From Lachnospiraceae bacterium (GTDB lineage Bacteria > Bacillota > Clostridia > Lachnospirales > Lachnospiraceae), in NCBI GenBank assembly GCA_009774625.1, contig VSOB01000006.1, positions 10,873 to 74,872 on the forward strand: 64,000 nucleotides of DNA, read 5' to 3'. Numbering within the stretch: position 1 is the first letter of the stretch; each line of letters starts with the position of its first letter. The notes below the pieces were generated by a model. It had not been told where the DNA came from. It searched no databases and saw only the letters and a program-made list of their open reading frames with translations. Below are positions 7,816-15,787 of the stretch, piece after piece. The position numbers were made by a program, and so were the translations under genes.

Positions 7816-9534
7816 TTTTTCCAGCAGGTAGCCTTCGATCCGAAAGCTGGTAAACAGGTCTGCTTCATGGTCGTAGGTGAAAGACAGCATATTCAGATAA
7901 AGAACGTGCTCCCCATCGATTTTATAGATACGGTGAGATGCAAAATATACTTCTATACTGCCGGTATTGTCCGCCTGTTTCATATAGGAACGCAGCAAGG
8001 TATCCAGATCGGCAGTTAACTGTGGTTTTGCATCGGGAAGCAGCGGGTAGGAGGCGAGAAGCGCCTGTTTTTCCTCACTGGTATCCAGATCTTCATAGGA
8101 ACTACGGTAAGAGGCAGTTTCGAACGGATAACAGTAGCGATAGCCTTCCACAGGAATCTGCTGTACAGAAGCAGAAGTATGGTAATGGGTTTGGGGATCA
8201 TAGGGATCCGCATAAGAGGAAAGAGCTTCCAGGCATTCAATATCCTGTTCGGACAGCGTAGCCAGATATTTTTTTCCCAGATAATCATAGGACAAAAAAG
8301 AGTAAGCGCCATGAACACGTTGGTTAAGCTGCCAGTTGGAGGTATCTTCCGGAGAGTCGTTATAGTGGACAGTAAGAATCGGCTGTTTTCCTTCATCTGA
8401 CAATGCCAGAAAGCGGTCGATGGCTGTTTTCTGGCTGAGATAGGATACATAGTTCATATTCACAAATGGCAGACATCCCCCTGTCAGAATCAGAAAAGCC
8501 AGCAAAAGAAACAGATCATGCAGACGGGGACGCCGGAAAAAGTAAACCACAAAAAAGAAGCATTCAAAAATCAGAAAAAACACAGCCGCATAGCGCAGGG
8601 GTGTGATCCCGTTGTGAAGAATCCGGATACCGATAGAGAAGGCCTGAAGCGGCAAAAAAGGCAGAAAGAAACAGGGCAGATATCGTATAATCGGATGGAA
8701 CGGATTGTTTTCCTGATAGAAAGAGGACATCAGACAAACAGGCATCCCCAGAATGAAAAGCTGTCCGGTGATCCGGAAAATGGAATTAGATGGGATTTCC
8801 AGCAGAATCAGGATTTTGCCCAGATATAAATATATGATGCCAAAGGCAATGATTACCATGCCGGACAGAATATATTTAATCAGCACACTGATCAGCACAT
8901 TGTCCGCCGTATCCTGAGGATAAAAGGAGAGCAGGAAGGAGGACATAAAATACAGACCAAAGATCAGCATCTGACTCTGCAGATGCAGGTCTGAATCGGT
9001 TTGAAACAGAGCATCTAAAATGCCGAATACAAGAGTGGTTCCGATCATCAGGACCATCCAGATAAGATGGTAGCGGACAGTACGCCCGAAAACAAGAATA
9101 AGATATTCTTCCAGCGAACAGGGCAGACTCTTATAACAAAGCCTGACAGCAGAAAAAAACATAATCAGAAAATAACAGACAGAATAACGTAAAACAAGCG
9201 TAGAGCAGGAATTTGCCCGCCATCTTTCCAGGTCCCAGACATGGGAGAGGAAGAAAAACAGAAAAGAACATGCGGTATTGACCAGCAAGGCCAGATAAAA
9301 CCACTTGTTCCGTTCCCTGCGAAGAAACAGACTTTCAATAAAAAAGGAACCGGAGCCGAAATAAAATAAAATCAGCAGCAAATAGTCCGGGACAGAGATC
9401 AGGAGCTCAGAATCCGAAGTGTAAAAGAATAAATTCCAGATAAGAATAAATGTAAAAAGCCAGATAGCCCCTAATGTGAACGGGAAATTGCGGAAGGGAT
9501 AGAGCAGGGATTTTGGTGAAAATTTTTCTGACAT
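7810..9534 (-). CDS. Polytopic membrane protein, DUF4153-like
   Basis: A 574-residue protein with roughly ten hydrophobic segments in the first 370 residues and a soluble C-terminal domain of about 200 residues (from the GGCLPFVNMNYVSYLSQK region) that probably lies outside the membrane. This architecture fits the DUF4153 family of Firmicute membrane proteins, whose function is not established. ATG 9534 follows an AAAGGAATCC site. It converges on atpC and is transcribed alone. No catalytic motif is recognisable; the family name is inferred from topology and general sequence character. Confidence 0.55.
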   Translation of the reverse strand: MSEKFSPKSLLYPFRNFPFTLGAIWLFTFILIWNLFFYTSDSELLISVPDYLLLILFYFGSGSFFIESLFLRRERNKWFYLALLVNTACSFLFFFLSHVWDLERWRANSCSTLVLRYSVCYFLIMFFSAVRLCYKSLPCSLEEYLILVFGRTVRYHLIWMVLMIGTTLVFGILDALFQTDSDLHLQSQMLIFGLYFMSSFLLSFYPQDTADNVLISVLIKYILSGMVIIAFGIIYLYLGKILILLEIPSNSIFRITGQLFILGMPVCLMSSFYQENNPFHPIIRYLPCFFLPFLPLQAFSIGIRILHNGITPLRYAAVFFLIFECFFFVVYFFRRPRLHDLFLLLAFLILTGGCLPFVNMNYVSYLSQKTAIDRFLALSDEGKQPILTVHYNDSPEDTSNWQLNQRVHGAYSFLSYDYLGKKYLATLSEQDIECLEALSSYADPYDPQTHYHTSASVQQIPVEGYRYCYPFETASYRSSYEDLDTSEEKQALLASYPLLPDAKPQLTADLDTLLRSYMKQADNTGSIEVYFASHRIYKIDGEHVLYLNMLSFTYDHEADLFTSFRIEGYLLEKQ

Positions 9535-9631
9535 AGTGGATTCCTTTCAGAGGGGATTGCCTCATCTCAAGCTGCAAACCCGCGCGTTTGCGCTCCCTTT
9601 CCGATTACATCGGACGTTTGCCGGTTAATGC

Positions 9632-9702
9632 ATTATATCATGTCACCAGCCAGCGGCTGCTGACCTATGCGCACATCAGTGCGCTTCCTTAAATTATATC
9701 AT
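9632..9702 (-). promoter_or_regulatory. Two identical extended -10 elements upstream of the DUF4153-like gene
   Basis: The decamer ATGATATAAT occurs twice on the minus strand (9632-9641 and 9693-9702), 61 bases apart. Each contains a TGN-TATAAT extended -10. No good -35 accompanies either. Between and after them are small hairpins: GCGCAC/GTGCGC, CCGAT/ATCGG and GCGC/GCGC. With the promoter at 9785-9813 these account for most of the 312-base gap between the divergent genes. Confidence 0.45.
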
Positions 9703-9784
9703 ATCTCAGTCATTTCCGACTAGCGCAGAATGGTATATTAAGAAATTTTTAGGAAATGTGCGGAAGGGAACAAAAAATTTCCTG

Positions 9785-9813
9785 TTGTCCTTTCCGGGGA
9801 AAAACAGTAAAAT
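9785..9813 (+). promoter_or_regulatory. Sigma-A promoter of the methyltransferase gene
   Basis: TTGTCC (9785-9790), a 17-base spacer and TAAAAT (9808-9813) lie 33 bases before ATG 9847. Confidence 0.5.
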
Positions 9814-9846
9814 GAGAAGGAAACCAAAAAATGGCAGAGGTATCCT

Positions 9847-11016
9847 ATGGAACAACTGAGAGAATTATTAGAAAACTGTCTGAATGAGGAGCTGTATCAG
9901 ATCGTGATCAGCAATCCCCGCAGAAAAGAAGGCATATCCAAAATAAAAATACGACCTGTTATGATTCAGGGCAAAGTGCTTTTTCAAGAAAGCCGTCTGG
10001 AAGGGACAAAGGTGTTTCATGAAAATAAAACCGCTGCCAGAACAGCAGAGTCTGTGATCAGTATGATGGGAAAGGATTTTAAGCAATTGGAGGTCCGTTG
10101 CCGGGGATGGCAGGCTACAGCACTGGTTGGTAAAAAGGGTAATGTCACATTAAAAACGAGAAAAACGGAGGAAGGGCAGATTCCTGATCTGTCCCATAAT
10201 CGAAAAAAGCGATATCTGCTGGATGAAACGGTTCCGGTGGGATTTTTACAGGATCTGGGTGTCCAGACGGCAGAAGGAAAAATCGTGAAAAGCAGATATG
10301 ATAAGTTCCGGCAGATCAATCGTTTCCTGGAGTTTATAGAAGATGTACTGCCTGCGTTGCCGGACGACCGGCCGGTGCAGGTGATTGATTTTGGATGCGG
10401 CAAATCCTATCTGACTTTTGCCATGTATTATTATCTGAAAATATTAAAACACTATGATGTAAATATTGTCGGGCTGGATTTAAAGGAGGACGTAATTCGT
10501 ACCTGTAATCGGCTGAGTGAAAAATATGGGTATGATACGCTGCATTTCTATCAGGGAGATATCCGGGATTTTATCGGGGCAAAACAGGTGGATCTGGTGG
10601 TGTCTCTGCATGCCTGTGACACGGCAACAGATTATGCGCTGGCCAAAGCAGTCAGCTGGAATGCAGGTGTCATTCTGACTGTACCCTGCTGTCAGCATGA
10701 GCTGAATGGACAGATGCAGTGTGAACCTTTGGCCGGCATATTTGCCTATGGGCTGCTGAAGGAGCGGACGGCGGCATTGTTTACAGACGCCTTGCGGGCA
10801 GAGCTACTGGAGGCGGCAGGATATGATACGCAGATTCTGGAATTTATCGATATGGAACATACGCCTAAAAATATTATGATTCGCAGTATCAGGCGCAGGC
10901 GGGATGCTGCGGAGCAGGCAGAGGCCGGTTATCGGATCAAAAAGAGGGCAGGAGCGGAAGCGCTGATGGCATTTCTACAGGTACAGCCAAAGTTGGCAGA
11001 GCTTTTACGGGAGTAA
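9847..11016 (+). CDS. Class I SAM-dependent methyltransferase
   Basis: A 389-residue protein. The N-terminal ~130 residues are an uncharacterised basic domain. The C-terminal part is a Rossmann methyltransferase with the SAM-binding motif VIDFGCGKSYLTFA (about residue 178), an acidic ribose-binding segment (GLDLKEDV), and DLVVSLHACDTATDYAL followed by VPCCQHEL. It resembles the Methyltransf_32 group, whose characterised relatives modify RNA or proteins; the substrate here is not evident. ATG 9847 follows an AGAGG site. It is separated by only three bases from the next gene, with which it probably shares a transcript. Confidence 0.75.
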   Translation: MEQLRELLENCLNEELYQIVISNPRRKEGISKIKIRPVMIQGKVLFQESRLEGTKVFHENKTAARTAESVISMMGKDFKQLEVRCRGWQATALVGKKGNVTLKTRKTEEGQIPDLSHNRKKRYLLDETVPVGFLQDLGVQTAEGKIVKSRYDKFRQINRFLEFIEDVLPALPDDRPVQVIDFGCGKSYLTFAMYYYLKILKHYDVNIVGLDLKEDVIRTCNRLSEKYGYDTLHFYQGDIRDFIGAKQVDLVVSLHACDTATDYALAKAVSWNAGVILTVPCCQHELNGQMQCEPLAGIFAYGLLKERTAALFTDALRAELLEAAGYDTQILEFIDMEHTPKNIMIRSIRRRRDAAEQAEAGYRIKKRAGAEALMAFLQVQPKLAELLRE

Positions 11017-11019
11017 TAT

Positions 11020-13554
11020 ATGAAAAAAATTTGTATCAAAACGGCAGTCTGGATTGTTACATTTTTTCTGTCGATTCTCATACTCAGCAGTTTTATGAAT
11101 CAGGGAAATACCGATATGACAGTAGAAATGGGTAAAGCGACACTCCCTTTGGTGTACATGAGTCAGGGTGGCGAGCGGATCAACTGTCTGCATGGTTATG
11201 TAAAAGAGATGCGGGGCAGTACAATGCGTGATACCATCACGCCTCTGGGAACGGGCAGAAATCTTTCCATCACAGTGGAGAAACTGGGAAGACATATAAA
11301 AAATATGAGCTTTGAAGTGAGAAGCGTGGACGGAGAGCGCCTGGTGGAAGCTACGGATATCACCCAATATACGGACGAAAAAGAGTATATCTATGCTTCT
11401 TTTACCGTAAAGGATCTGATTGAGGACAATACAGAGTATAACCTGATTCTTTTTCTGGAGGACTCAGATGGACAGGTGATTCGATATTATACAAGGATCA
11501 TTCAGGCAAACGAATATCATGTTACGGAGAAACTGGCTTTTGTAAGAGAATTTCACAATAAGATTTATAATAAGGAAGAAGCGCAGTCTCTGACCAAATA
11601 TCTGGAGTCTAATTCTGAAGGCAATAACAGCACATACAGCCATGTGAATATACACAGCAGCTTTCAGCAGATTACCTGGGGTGATTTGAATGTAAGGGAA
11701 GAGCAGGAACCGGTATATTCCATAAAGGAGCTGGGCCCCTCCATAGCCAATATCAATGTAGCCTTTATGGTCAGTACAGGTCAGGGAAAAACAAAGCGTT
11801 ATTATAATGTAACAGAGTACTACCGAATCCGCTATACGGAGGAACGCATATATCTGCTGAATTATGAACGGGATATGCATCAGATATTTGAACGGGAAGG
11901 GGACAATGCGTTTGCCAATAATAAAATTATGCTGGGGATCAATGATCCTGAAGTGGAAATGGTGGAAAGCGATGGAGGCAATGTAGTGGCATTTGTCAAC
12001 GAGAACCGTTTGTACACCTATAACATAAGTGACAATAAATTTGCCTACTTGTTTGGATTTTACGATGAGGAGAATAGTGACCGCAGAACACTGTACGATT
12101 CACATGGTATTAAGATTCTGCATGTGGATGAAACAGAAAATGTGCTGTTTCTGATTTATGGCTATATGAACCGGGGGCGCCATGAAGGTGAAGTAGGGCT
12201 TCAGGTATATTATTATAACAGTATGCTCAATACCATTGAAGAACTGGTATTTATTCCGGATGCCTGTTCCTATCAGAGGGTAAAGGCAGATGTGGAGCAG
12301 CTATGCTATGTGGACAATAACCATCATCTGTATGTGATGCTTTCCGGCAATGTATTTGAAGTAAATCTGGATAATAAAAATTACAGAACCATCATTACAG
12401 ACTTAAAGGAGGACTCGTATCAGATTTCGGAGAGCAACCGGATGATCGCCTGGAAGAGCGGAGAAGAAACGGAAAGCAATACATTGACACTGCTGAATCT
12501 GAGTACAAAAAAACAAACAGAAATAAAGCAGGGCAGCAATATCCTGCTGACGCCGCTGGGATTTATGGGCGAGGATCTGATCTATGGCATGACACGGATG
12601 TCAGATATTGAGAAGGACGAAAGCGGGAAAGTGGTGATTCCCATGTACGAAATCCGGATTCAGAATGAAAATGATGAAATACTGAAAAAGTACAGCCAGG
12701 AAGGCGTCTATGTAATCGGTGCCCAGATCCGGGACAATCAGATCAGTCTGCAGCGTGTGGAGAGAAATGAAGAAACCATGCAGTATGTATCTGTTGCGGA
12801 CGACCAGATCATGAACAATGAAGAAGTGGTAGCAGGTGACAATACCATCGAGCTGGCAGTTACGGAAGAGTTTGAAACGGTGGTACAGATCGCGGTGAAA
12901 AAAACGATTGACAGAAAAAGCATGAAGTTTTTGACTCCGAAAGAGGTGTTGTTTGAAGGCGGCAGAGAGGTGATTTTGGAAACACAGGAAACAGATACAG
13001 AGCATTATTATGTTTATGGCATCAGAGATATTGAAGGGATTTATACCGATGCGGGCAATGCGGTGACACACAGTGCAGAGATTTCAGGTGTTGTCATTAA
13101 TGATGCAGGCGCTTATGTGTGGAAATCCGGGGACAGGAGCATTAAAAACCAGATTATGAGAATCACAGGAGATATGGCAGATGAGGAAAGAAGCAGTCTG
13201 GCAGTTTGTCTGGATACGATTCTTGCATATGAAGGTGTACAGAGAAATACGGCTTATATGCTGCAGAGAGGAACCACTGCAGTGGAAATACTCAGAAATA
13301 ACCTGCCGGATGCGCAGATATTGGAATTGTCTGGCTGCACACTGAATGCAGTTCTGTATTATGTAAACAGGGATATTCCGGTGCTTGCCATGCTGGGAGA
13401 CGGCAATGCAGTGCTGATTATAGGATTTAATGAGTTAAATACCGTTCTGATGGATCCGCTGACCGGAGAAGTATTTAAGAAGGGGATGAATGATTCCACA
13501 GAATGGTTCGAGGAAAATGGAAACAGTTTTATCACATACATTCCGGAGTCGTAA
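11020..13554 (+). CDS. Large membrane-anchored extracytoplasmic protein of unknown function
   Basis: An 844-residue protein with one N-terminal hydrophobic segment (about residues 8-28) acting as signal anchor. The middle (about 270-620) alternates short beta-strands and turns (for example NRLYTYNISDNKFAY, HHLYVMLSGNVFEVNLD), suggesting a beta-propeller. The last ~140 residues resemble a C39-like papain-fold domain: a SLAVCLDTILAYEG helix, then GDGNAVLIIGF and VLMDPLTGEV. In active members the first helix carries Cys and the second motif carries His; here those positions read Ser and Asn, so peptidase activity is doubtful. I do not recognise a named family. Confidence 0.55.
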   Translation: MKKICIKTAVWIVTFFLSILILSSFMNQGNTDMTVEMGKATLPLVYMSQGGERINCLHGYVKEMRGSTMRDTITPLGTGRNLSITVEKLGRHIKNMSFEVRSVDGERLVEATDITQYTDEKEYIYASFTVKDLIEDNTEYNLILFLEDSDGQVIRYYTRIIQANEYHVTEKLAFVREFHNKIYNKEEAQSLTKYLESNSEGNNSTYSHVNIHSSFQQITWGDLNVREEQEPVYSIKELGPSIANINVAFMVSTGQGKTKRYYNVTEYYRIRYTEERIYLLNYERDMHQIFEREGDNAFANNKIMLGINDPEVEMVESDGGNVVAFVNENRLYTYNISDNKFAYLFGFYDEENSDRRTLYDSHGIKILHVDETENVLFLIYGYMNRGRHEGEVGLQVYYYNSMLNTIEELVFIPDACSYQRVKADVEQLCYVDNNHHLYVMLSGNVFEVNLDNKNYRTIITDLKEDSYQISESNRMIAWKSGEETESNTLTLLNLSTKKQTEIKQGSNILLTPLGFMGEDLIYGMTRMSDIEKDESGKVVIPMYEIRIQNENDEILKKYSQEGVYVIGAQIRDNQISLQRVERNEETMQYVSVADDQIMNNEEVVAGDNTIELAVTEEFETVVQIAVKKTIDRKSMKFLTPKEVLFEGGREVILETQETDTEHYYVYGIRDIEGIYTDAGNAVTHSAEISGVVINDAGAYVWKSGDRSIKNQIMRITGDMADEERSSLAVCLDTILAYEGVQRNTAYMLQRGTTAVEILRNNLPDAQILELSGCTLNAVLYYVNRDIPVLAMLGDGNAVLIIGFNELNTVLMDPLTGEVFKKGMNDSTEWFEENGNSFITYIPES

Positions 13555-13591
13555 GTCAGTGAGACAAAGAACGGTGCAAGGAAAAACCGTT

Positions 13592-13628
13592 AACAGGAAA
13601 GGCAGTGAGACATGCCTTTCCTGTTTTT
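13592..13628 (+). terminator. Terminator after the 844-residue protein gene
   Basis: A perfect 13-base stem AACAGGAAAGGCA (13592-13604) / TGCCTTTCCTGTT (13613-13625), an 8-base loop, then a short T run. Confidence 0.85.
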
Positions 13629-13685
13629 GTCAGAGTGATTATATAATGGATACAAATGTGTCATTGGGCGTTTGAGAGCAGAATC

Positions 13686-14177
13686 TTATGTAAAAATTCT
13701 ACGGCCATATTTTTGCAATGTAAGCAGCAGAATCATGCCCAGTATGCCGCAGGAAATGATTTCGCCCAGGCCCACAGTAACCACCAGATACCACCAGGCA
13801 TCGGTAAGTCCATAGCCGTAGGGAGAAGTCAGTACGTAAGGGACGATGATGGCATTGGCCAGAATGGTAGGCAGAGGAACTGCCCATTTCCATCTGCGAA
13901 GCAGATAAGCGCCCACAGCACCGATCAGGGTGGCCAGACTTCCCATTACGATATCCAGAATACAGCAGCCGGTCAGAAGATTGCTTAAAAAGCAGCCAAG
14001 AAAAAGACCCGGTATGGCAGCAGGGATAAAAAAGGGAAGGACGGTCAGCATCTCGGAGAGACGCACCTGGATGGCGCCAGAGGCCAGCCCGAACAGATTG
14101 GCCAGAGTGGTAAGCACCACATAGAGGGCAGCAATCATAGCTGCCTGTGTCAGAAACAGAACTTTTTTGTTTTTCAT
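13686..14177 (-). CDS. queT: QueT-family queuosine precursor transporter
   Basis: A 163-residue membrane protein with five to six hydrophobic segments. The N-terminal TQAAMIAALYVVLTTL and the IQVRLSEMLTVLPFF segment followed by GLFLGCFLSNLL are the conserved pattern of the QueT group of ECF-type substrate-binding (S) components, which import preQ1 or queuine-like precursors. It needs a shared ECF energy module encoded elsewhere. ATG 14177 follows AAAGGAG. The transcript has a long structured leader, consistent with riboswitch control known for this family. Confidence 0.8.
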   Translation of the reverse strand: MKNKKVLFLTQAAMIAALYVVLTTLANLFGLASGAIQVRLSEMLTVLPFFIPAAIPGLFLGCFLSNLLTGCCILDIVMGSLATLIGAVGAYLLRRWKWAVPLPTILANAIIVPYVLTSPYGYGLTDAWWYLVVTVGLGEIISCGILGMILLLTLQKYGRRIFT

Positions 14178-14358
14178 ATTTTTTTCTCCTTTAGTTTTGT
14201 TTTGCGCGGGCAGCGGGGAGAATTTTCGTCATACCTGCATGAACGAAAATTCGACGAGCGCCGCGCCAGTTGCAGGCTTTGCCTGTGACTGACGTCAGGA
14301 AGGTCTCGAACTGACGTTGTGACTTCGGAAAACCCTTGATTTTGCGGGATTTTCCGAA
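14178..14358 (-). promoter_or_regulatory. Long structured 5' leader of queT
   Basis: About 180 bases separate the promoter from the queT start. On the minus strand the leader holds a near-perfect hairpin (CGGAAAATCCC / GGGTTTTCCG), an ACGTCAG / CTGACGT stem, a CAGGC-AAA-GCCTG stem and a perfect 10-base GAATTTTCGT / ACGAAAATTC stem. A GC-rich CCCGCGC segment precedes the A-rich tail ending ACTAAAGGAG, which contains the ribosome site. QueT genes are often controlled by preQ1 riboswitches; I could not fit the compact class I pattern here, so the class is open. Confidence 0.5.
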
Positions 14359-14363
14359 AATTT

Positions 14364-14391
14364 ATTATACAGGGAATCCGGAAAAAGTCAA
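14364..14391 (-). promoter_or_regulatory. Sigma-A promoter of queT
   Basis: On the minus strand TTGACT (14386-14391), a 16-base spacer and a perfect TATAAT (14364-14369). This is one of the better promoter matches in the window and places the transcript start about 180 bases before the gene. Confidence 0.7.
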
Positions 14392-14501
14392 GCCCTGACT
14401 CAATTTTTTTTGAAAATGGAAATGCGCCGCATTGAGGACGAGGCGTTTTTCATTGTGTCGGGCATGGAAGCATTCTTCAGGCAGGGGCATCACTGACGGC
14501 T

Positions 14502-14831
14502 TTGGCAGGGGATGTGACATGGGATCCTGCCACGGATCTGTTTTATTACACAGGAGGCAGCCTTTCCGGTGATCAATGGATATACGATGACAGATACGAC
14601 TGGATCTACTTTGGGGCGGACGGCGTCAGCCTGAGCTATTGCTATGACAAGATCTATCCGCTGAAAGTCGGACCGGACGGCGTTACCTATGTATTCGATC
14701 CTCATATTGAGTATCTGAATAAGATACGGGGCAACGGGACGATCAGTTATGCGCGTTTCGGGGCGACAGAGGCGCAGATGGCAGGAAAATATAAAAAGAT
14801 CGTTGCGATCAAGGACACTTATAACAGATAA
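14502..14831 (+). pseudogene. Hypothetical short reading frame, possibly a remnant of a secreted protein gene
   Basis: A 109-codon frame beginning at TTG with no convincing ribosome site. The frame stays open upstream to 14436 without an ATG. The protein is rich in Asp, Tyr and Gly (WDPATDLFYYTGG, YDDRYDWIYFGADG) and reads like part of an extracellular beta-domain. The preceding in-frame residues (LQAGASLTALAG) look like the tail of a signal peptide whose start is missing. It is followed by a good terminator, so it may once have been a functional gene. I recognise no family; it could also be a real gene with a rare start codon. Confidence 0.35.
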
Positions 14832-14862
14832 GAAAGGGATTGCATAGTACGAAAGCACATAA

Positions 14863-14904
14863 AAATAAGCATCACACTTGCAGGCGGGATGCTTATTTCT
14901 TTTT
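14863..14904 (+). terminator. Bidirectional terminator between convergent genes
   Basis: Perfect 11-base stem AAATAAGCATC (14863-14873) / GATGCTTATTT (14888-14898) followed by CTTTTT. It lies between the plus-strand frame ending at 14831 and the minus-strand gene ending at 14943. Confidence 0.75.
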
Positions 14905-14942
14905 ATGCTTGTCTATGTAAGACAGGGCCGTTTCCGAAAAGG

Positions 14943-15419
14943 CTAGAAGGCACTTGTCTGCCTCCAGATATTTTTGATGGAGGAATAACTTGCCCATATG
15001 GACAGTGCATAACCGATTGCCAGATCTTTGACTACAGCGCCAACCAGCTCAGGCTCCTGCAAAAGATCGGGAATCATGCGAAATGCATCTCCCAGAGAAA
15101 GGCCATATATTTCACCCAGTTCCGTATAGGCAGCGATTCCAAGAGATATCATTTCCGCACCCAGAACGGCAACGACTGAAAGAAGTACACAAATTACGAT
15201 TCCGGCTTTGGATAACTTTTTTCCAAGCAGCTTATAACCTTTCATAGCACAAAATACAATGGCGTATCCTGCAATACCGGCAATAAATCCGACCTGGCCG
15301 ATGATTACCCACAGCGCCATACCCAGTAATACGCCCACAAACGCGCCTATGGTGCCCAGAGGCAGATTTTCTCTTATGTACCGTTCGCCGGACATACTGT
15401 TTTCCATTTCTGTATTCAT
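14943..15419 (-). CDS. Small integral membrane protein of unknown function
   Basis: A 158-residue protein with four predicted hydrophobic segments (about residues 22-43, 45-63, 72-98 and 127-148), the first preceded by a short polar N-terminus. Glycine and alanine are frequent in the first two helices. ATG 15419 has an excellent AGGAGG site. It has its own promoter and is separated from prs by a terminator, so it is transcribed alone. I recognise no family. Confidence 0.6.
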   Translation of the reverse strand: MNTEMENSMSGERYIRENLPLGTIGAFVGVLLGMALWVIIGQVGFIAGIAGYAIVFCAMKGYKLLGKKLSKAGIVICVLLSVVAVLGAEMISLGIAAYTELGEIYGLSLGDAFRMIPDLLQEPELVGAVVKDLAIGYALSIWASYSSIKNIWRQTSAF

Positions 15420-15458
15420 ATTTTTACCTCCTCATAAGTAATAGCTGTTTTAAACTTT

Positions 15459-15487
15459 ATTATAGCACAGAAACAAATATTTAGCAA
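15459..15487 (-). promoter_or_regulatory. Sigma-A promoter of the small membrane protein gene
   Basis: On the minus strand TTGCTA (15482-15487), a 17-base spacer and a perfect TATAAT (15459-15464), 40 bases before ATG 15419. Confidence 0.6.
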
Positions 15488-15714
15488 TTTACAGAGATTG
15501 CAAAATGGGATTGCAGATTTGACTCTGATTTATAATGGCCTGTTGTATGCCGTTGTTAAAGCGCGTTCCTATAGCGGGGAAAAACAGGAATTATATGTTA
15601 AAAAATTAACAAAAAGGACCTGAAAGTAACCAAAGAAATTGCAAAATAGCTACTTTTAGGTCTATTGTCCTATGACAAATTCCAAATAGCACCTGATAAC
15701 AGGGAAAATCAGAG
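15488..15714. other. Unexplained intergenic stretch with a 12-base hairpin
   Basis: This 227-base AT-rich stretch has no credible reading frame. It contains a hairpin with arms GACCTGAAAGTA (15617-15628) and TACTTTTAGGTC (15651-15662), which pair over 12 bases with one G-U pair and a 22-base loop. A short TTGTC/GACAA stem follows. A direct repeat GATTGCA occurs twice near 15500. It could encode a small RNA or be the processed 3' region of the prs transcript. Confidence 0.3.
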
Positions 15715-15746
15715 TCTGTCAGGGACCTCTCATCATCCCTGACAGA
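15715..15746 (-). terminator. Hairpin downstream of prs
   Basis: Perfect 10-base stem TCTGTCAGGG (15715-15724) / CCCTGACAGA (15737-15746) with a 12-base loop. It lies about 40 bases after the prs stop on the minus strand. The T run after it is weak (CTCTGATTTT). Confidence 0.6.
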
Positions 15747-15787
15747 CAGGAGCAGAACTGTACAGACATGTACAGAAGCAATGCATA

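Noticed and set aside
14178..14358. Class I preQ1 riboswitch before queT
   Set aside because: The A-rich tail resembles one, but no short stem with a loop complementary to the tail could be found just upstream.
15519..15535. TTGACT and TATAAT on the plus strand in the prs-downstream gap
   Set aside because: The two boxes are only about six bases apart, so they cannot act together as a promoter.
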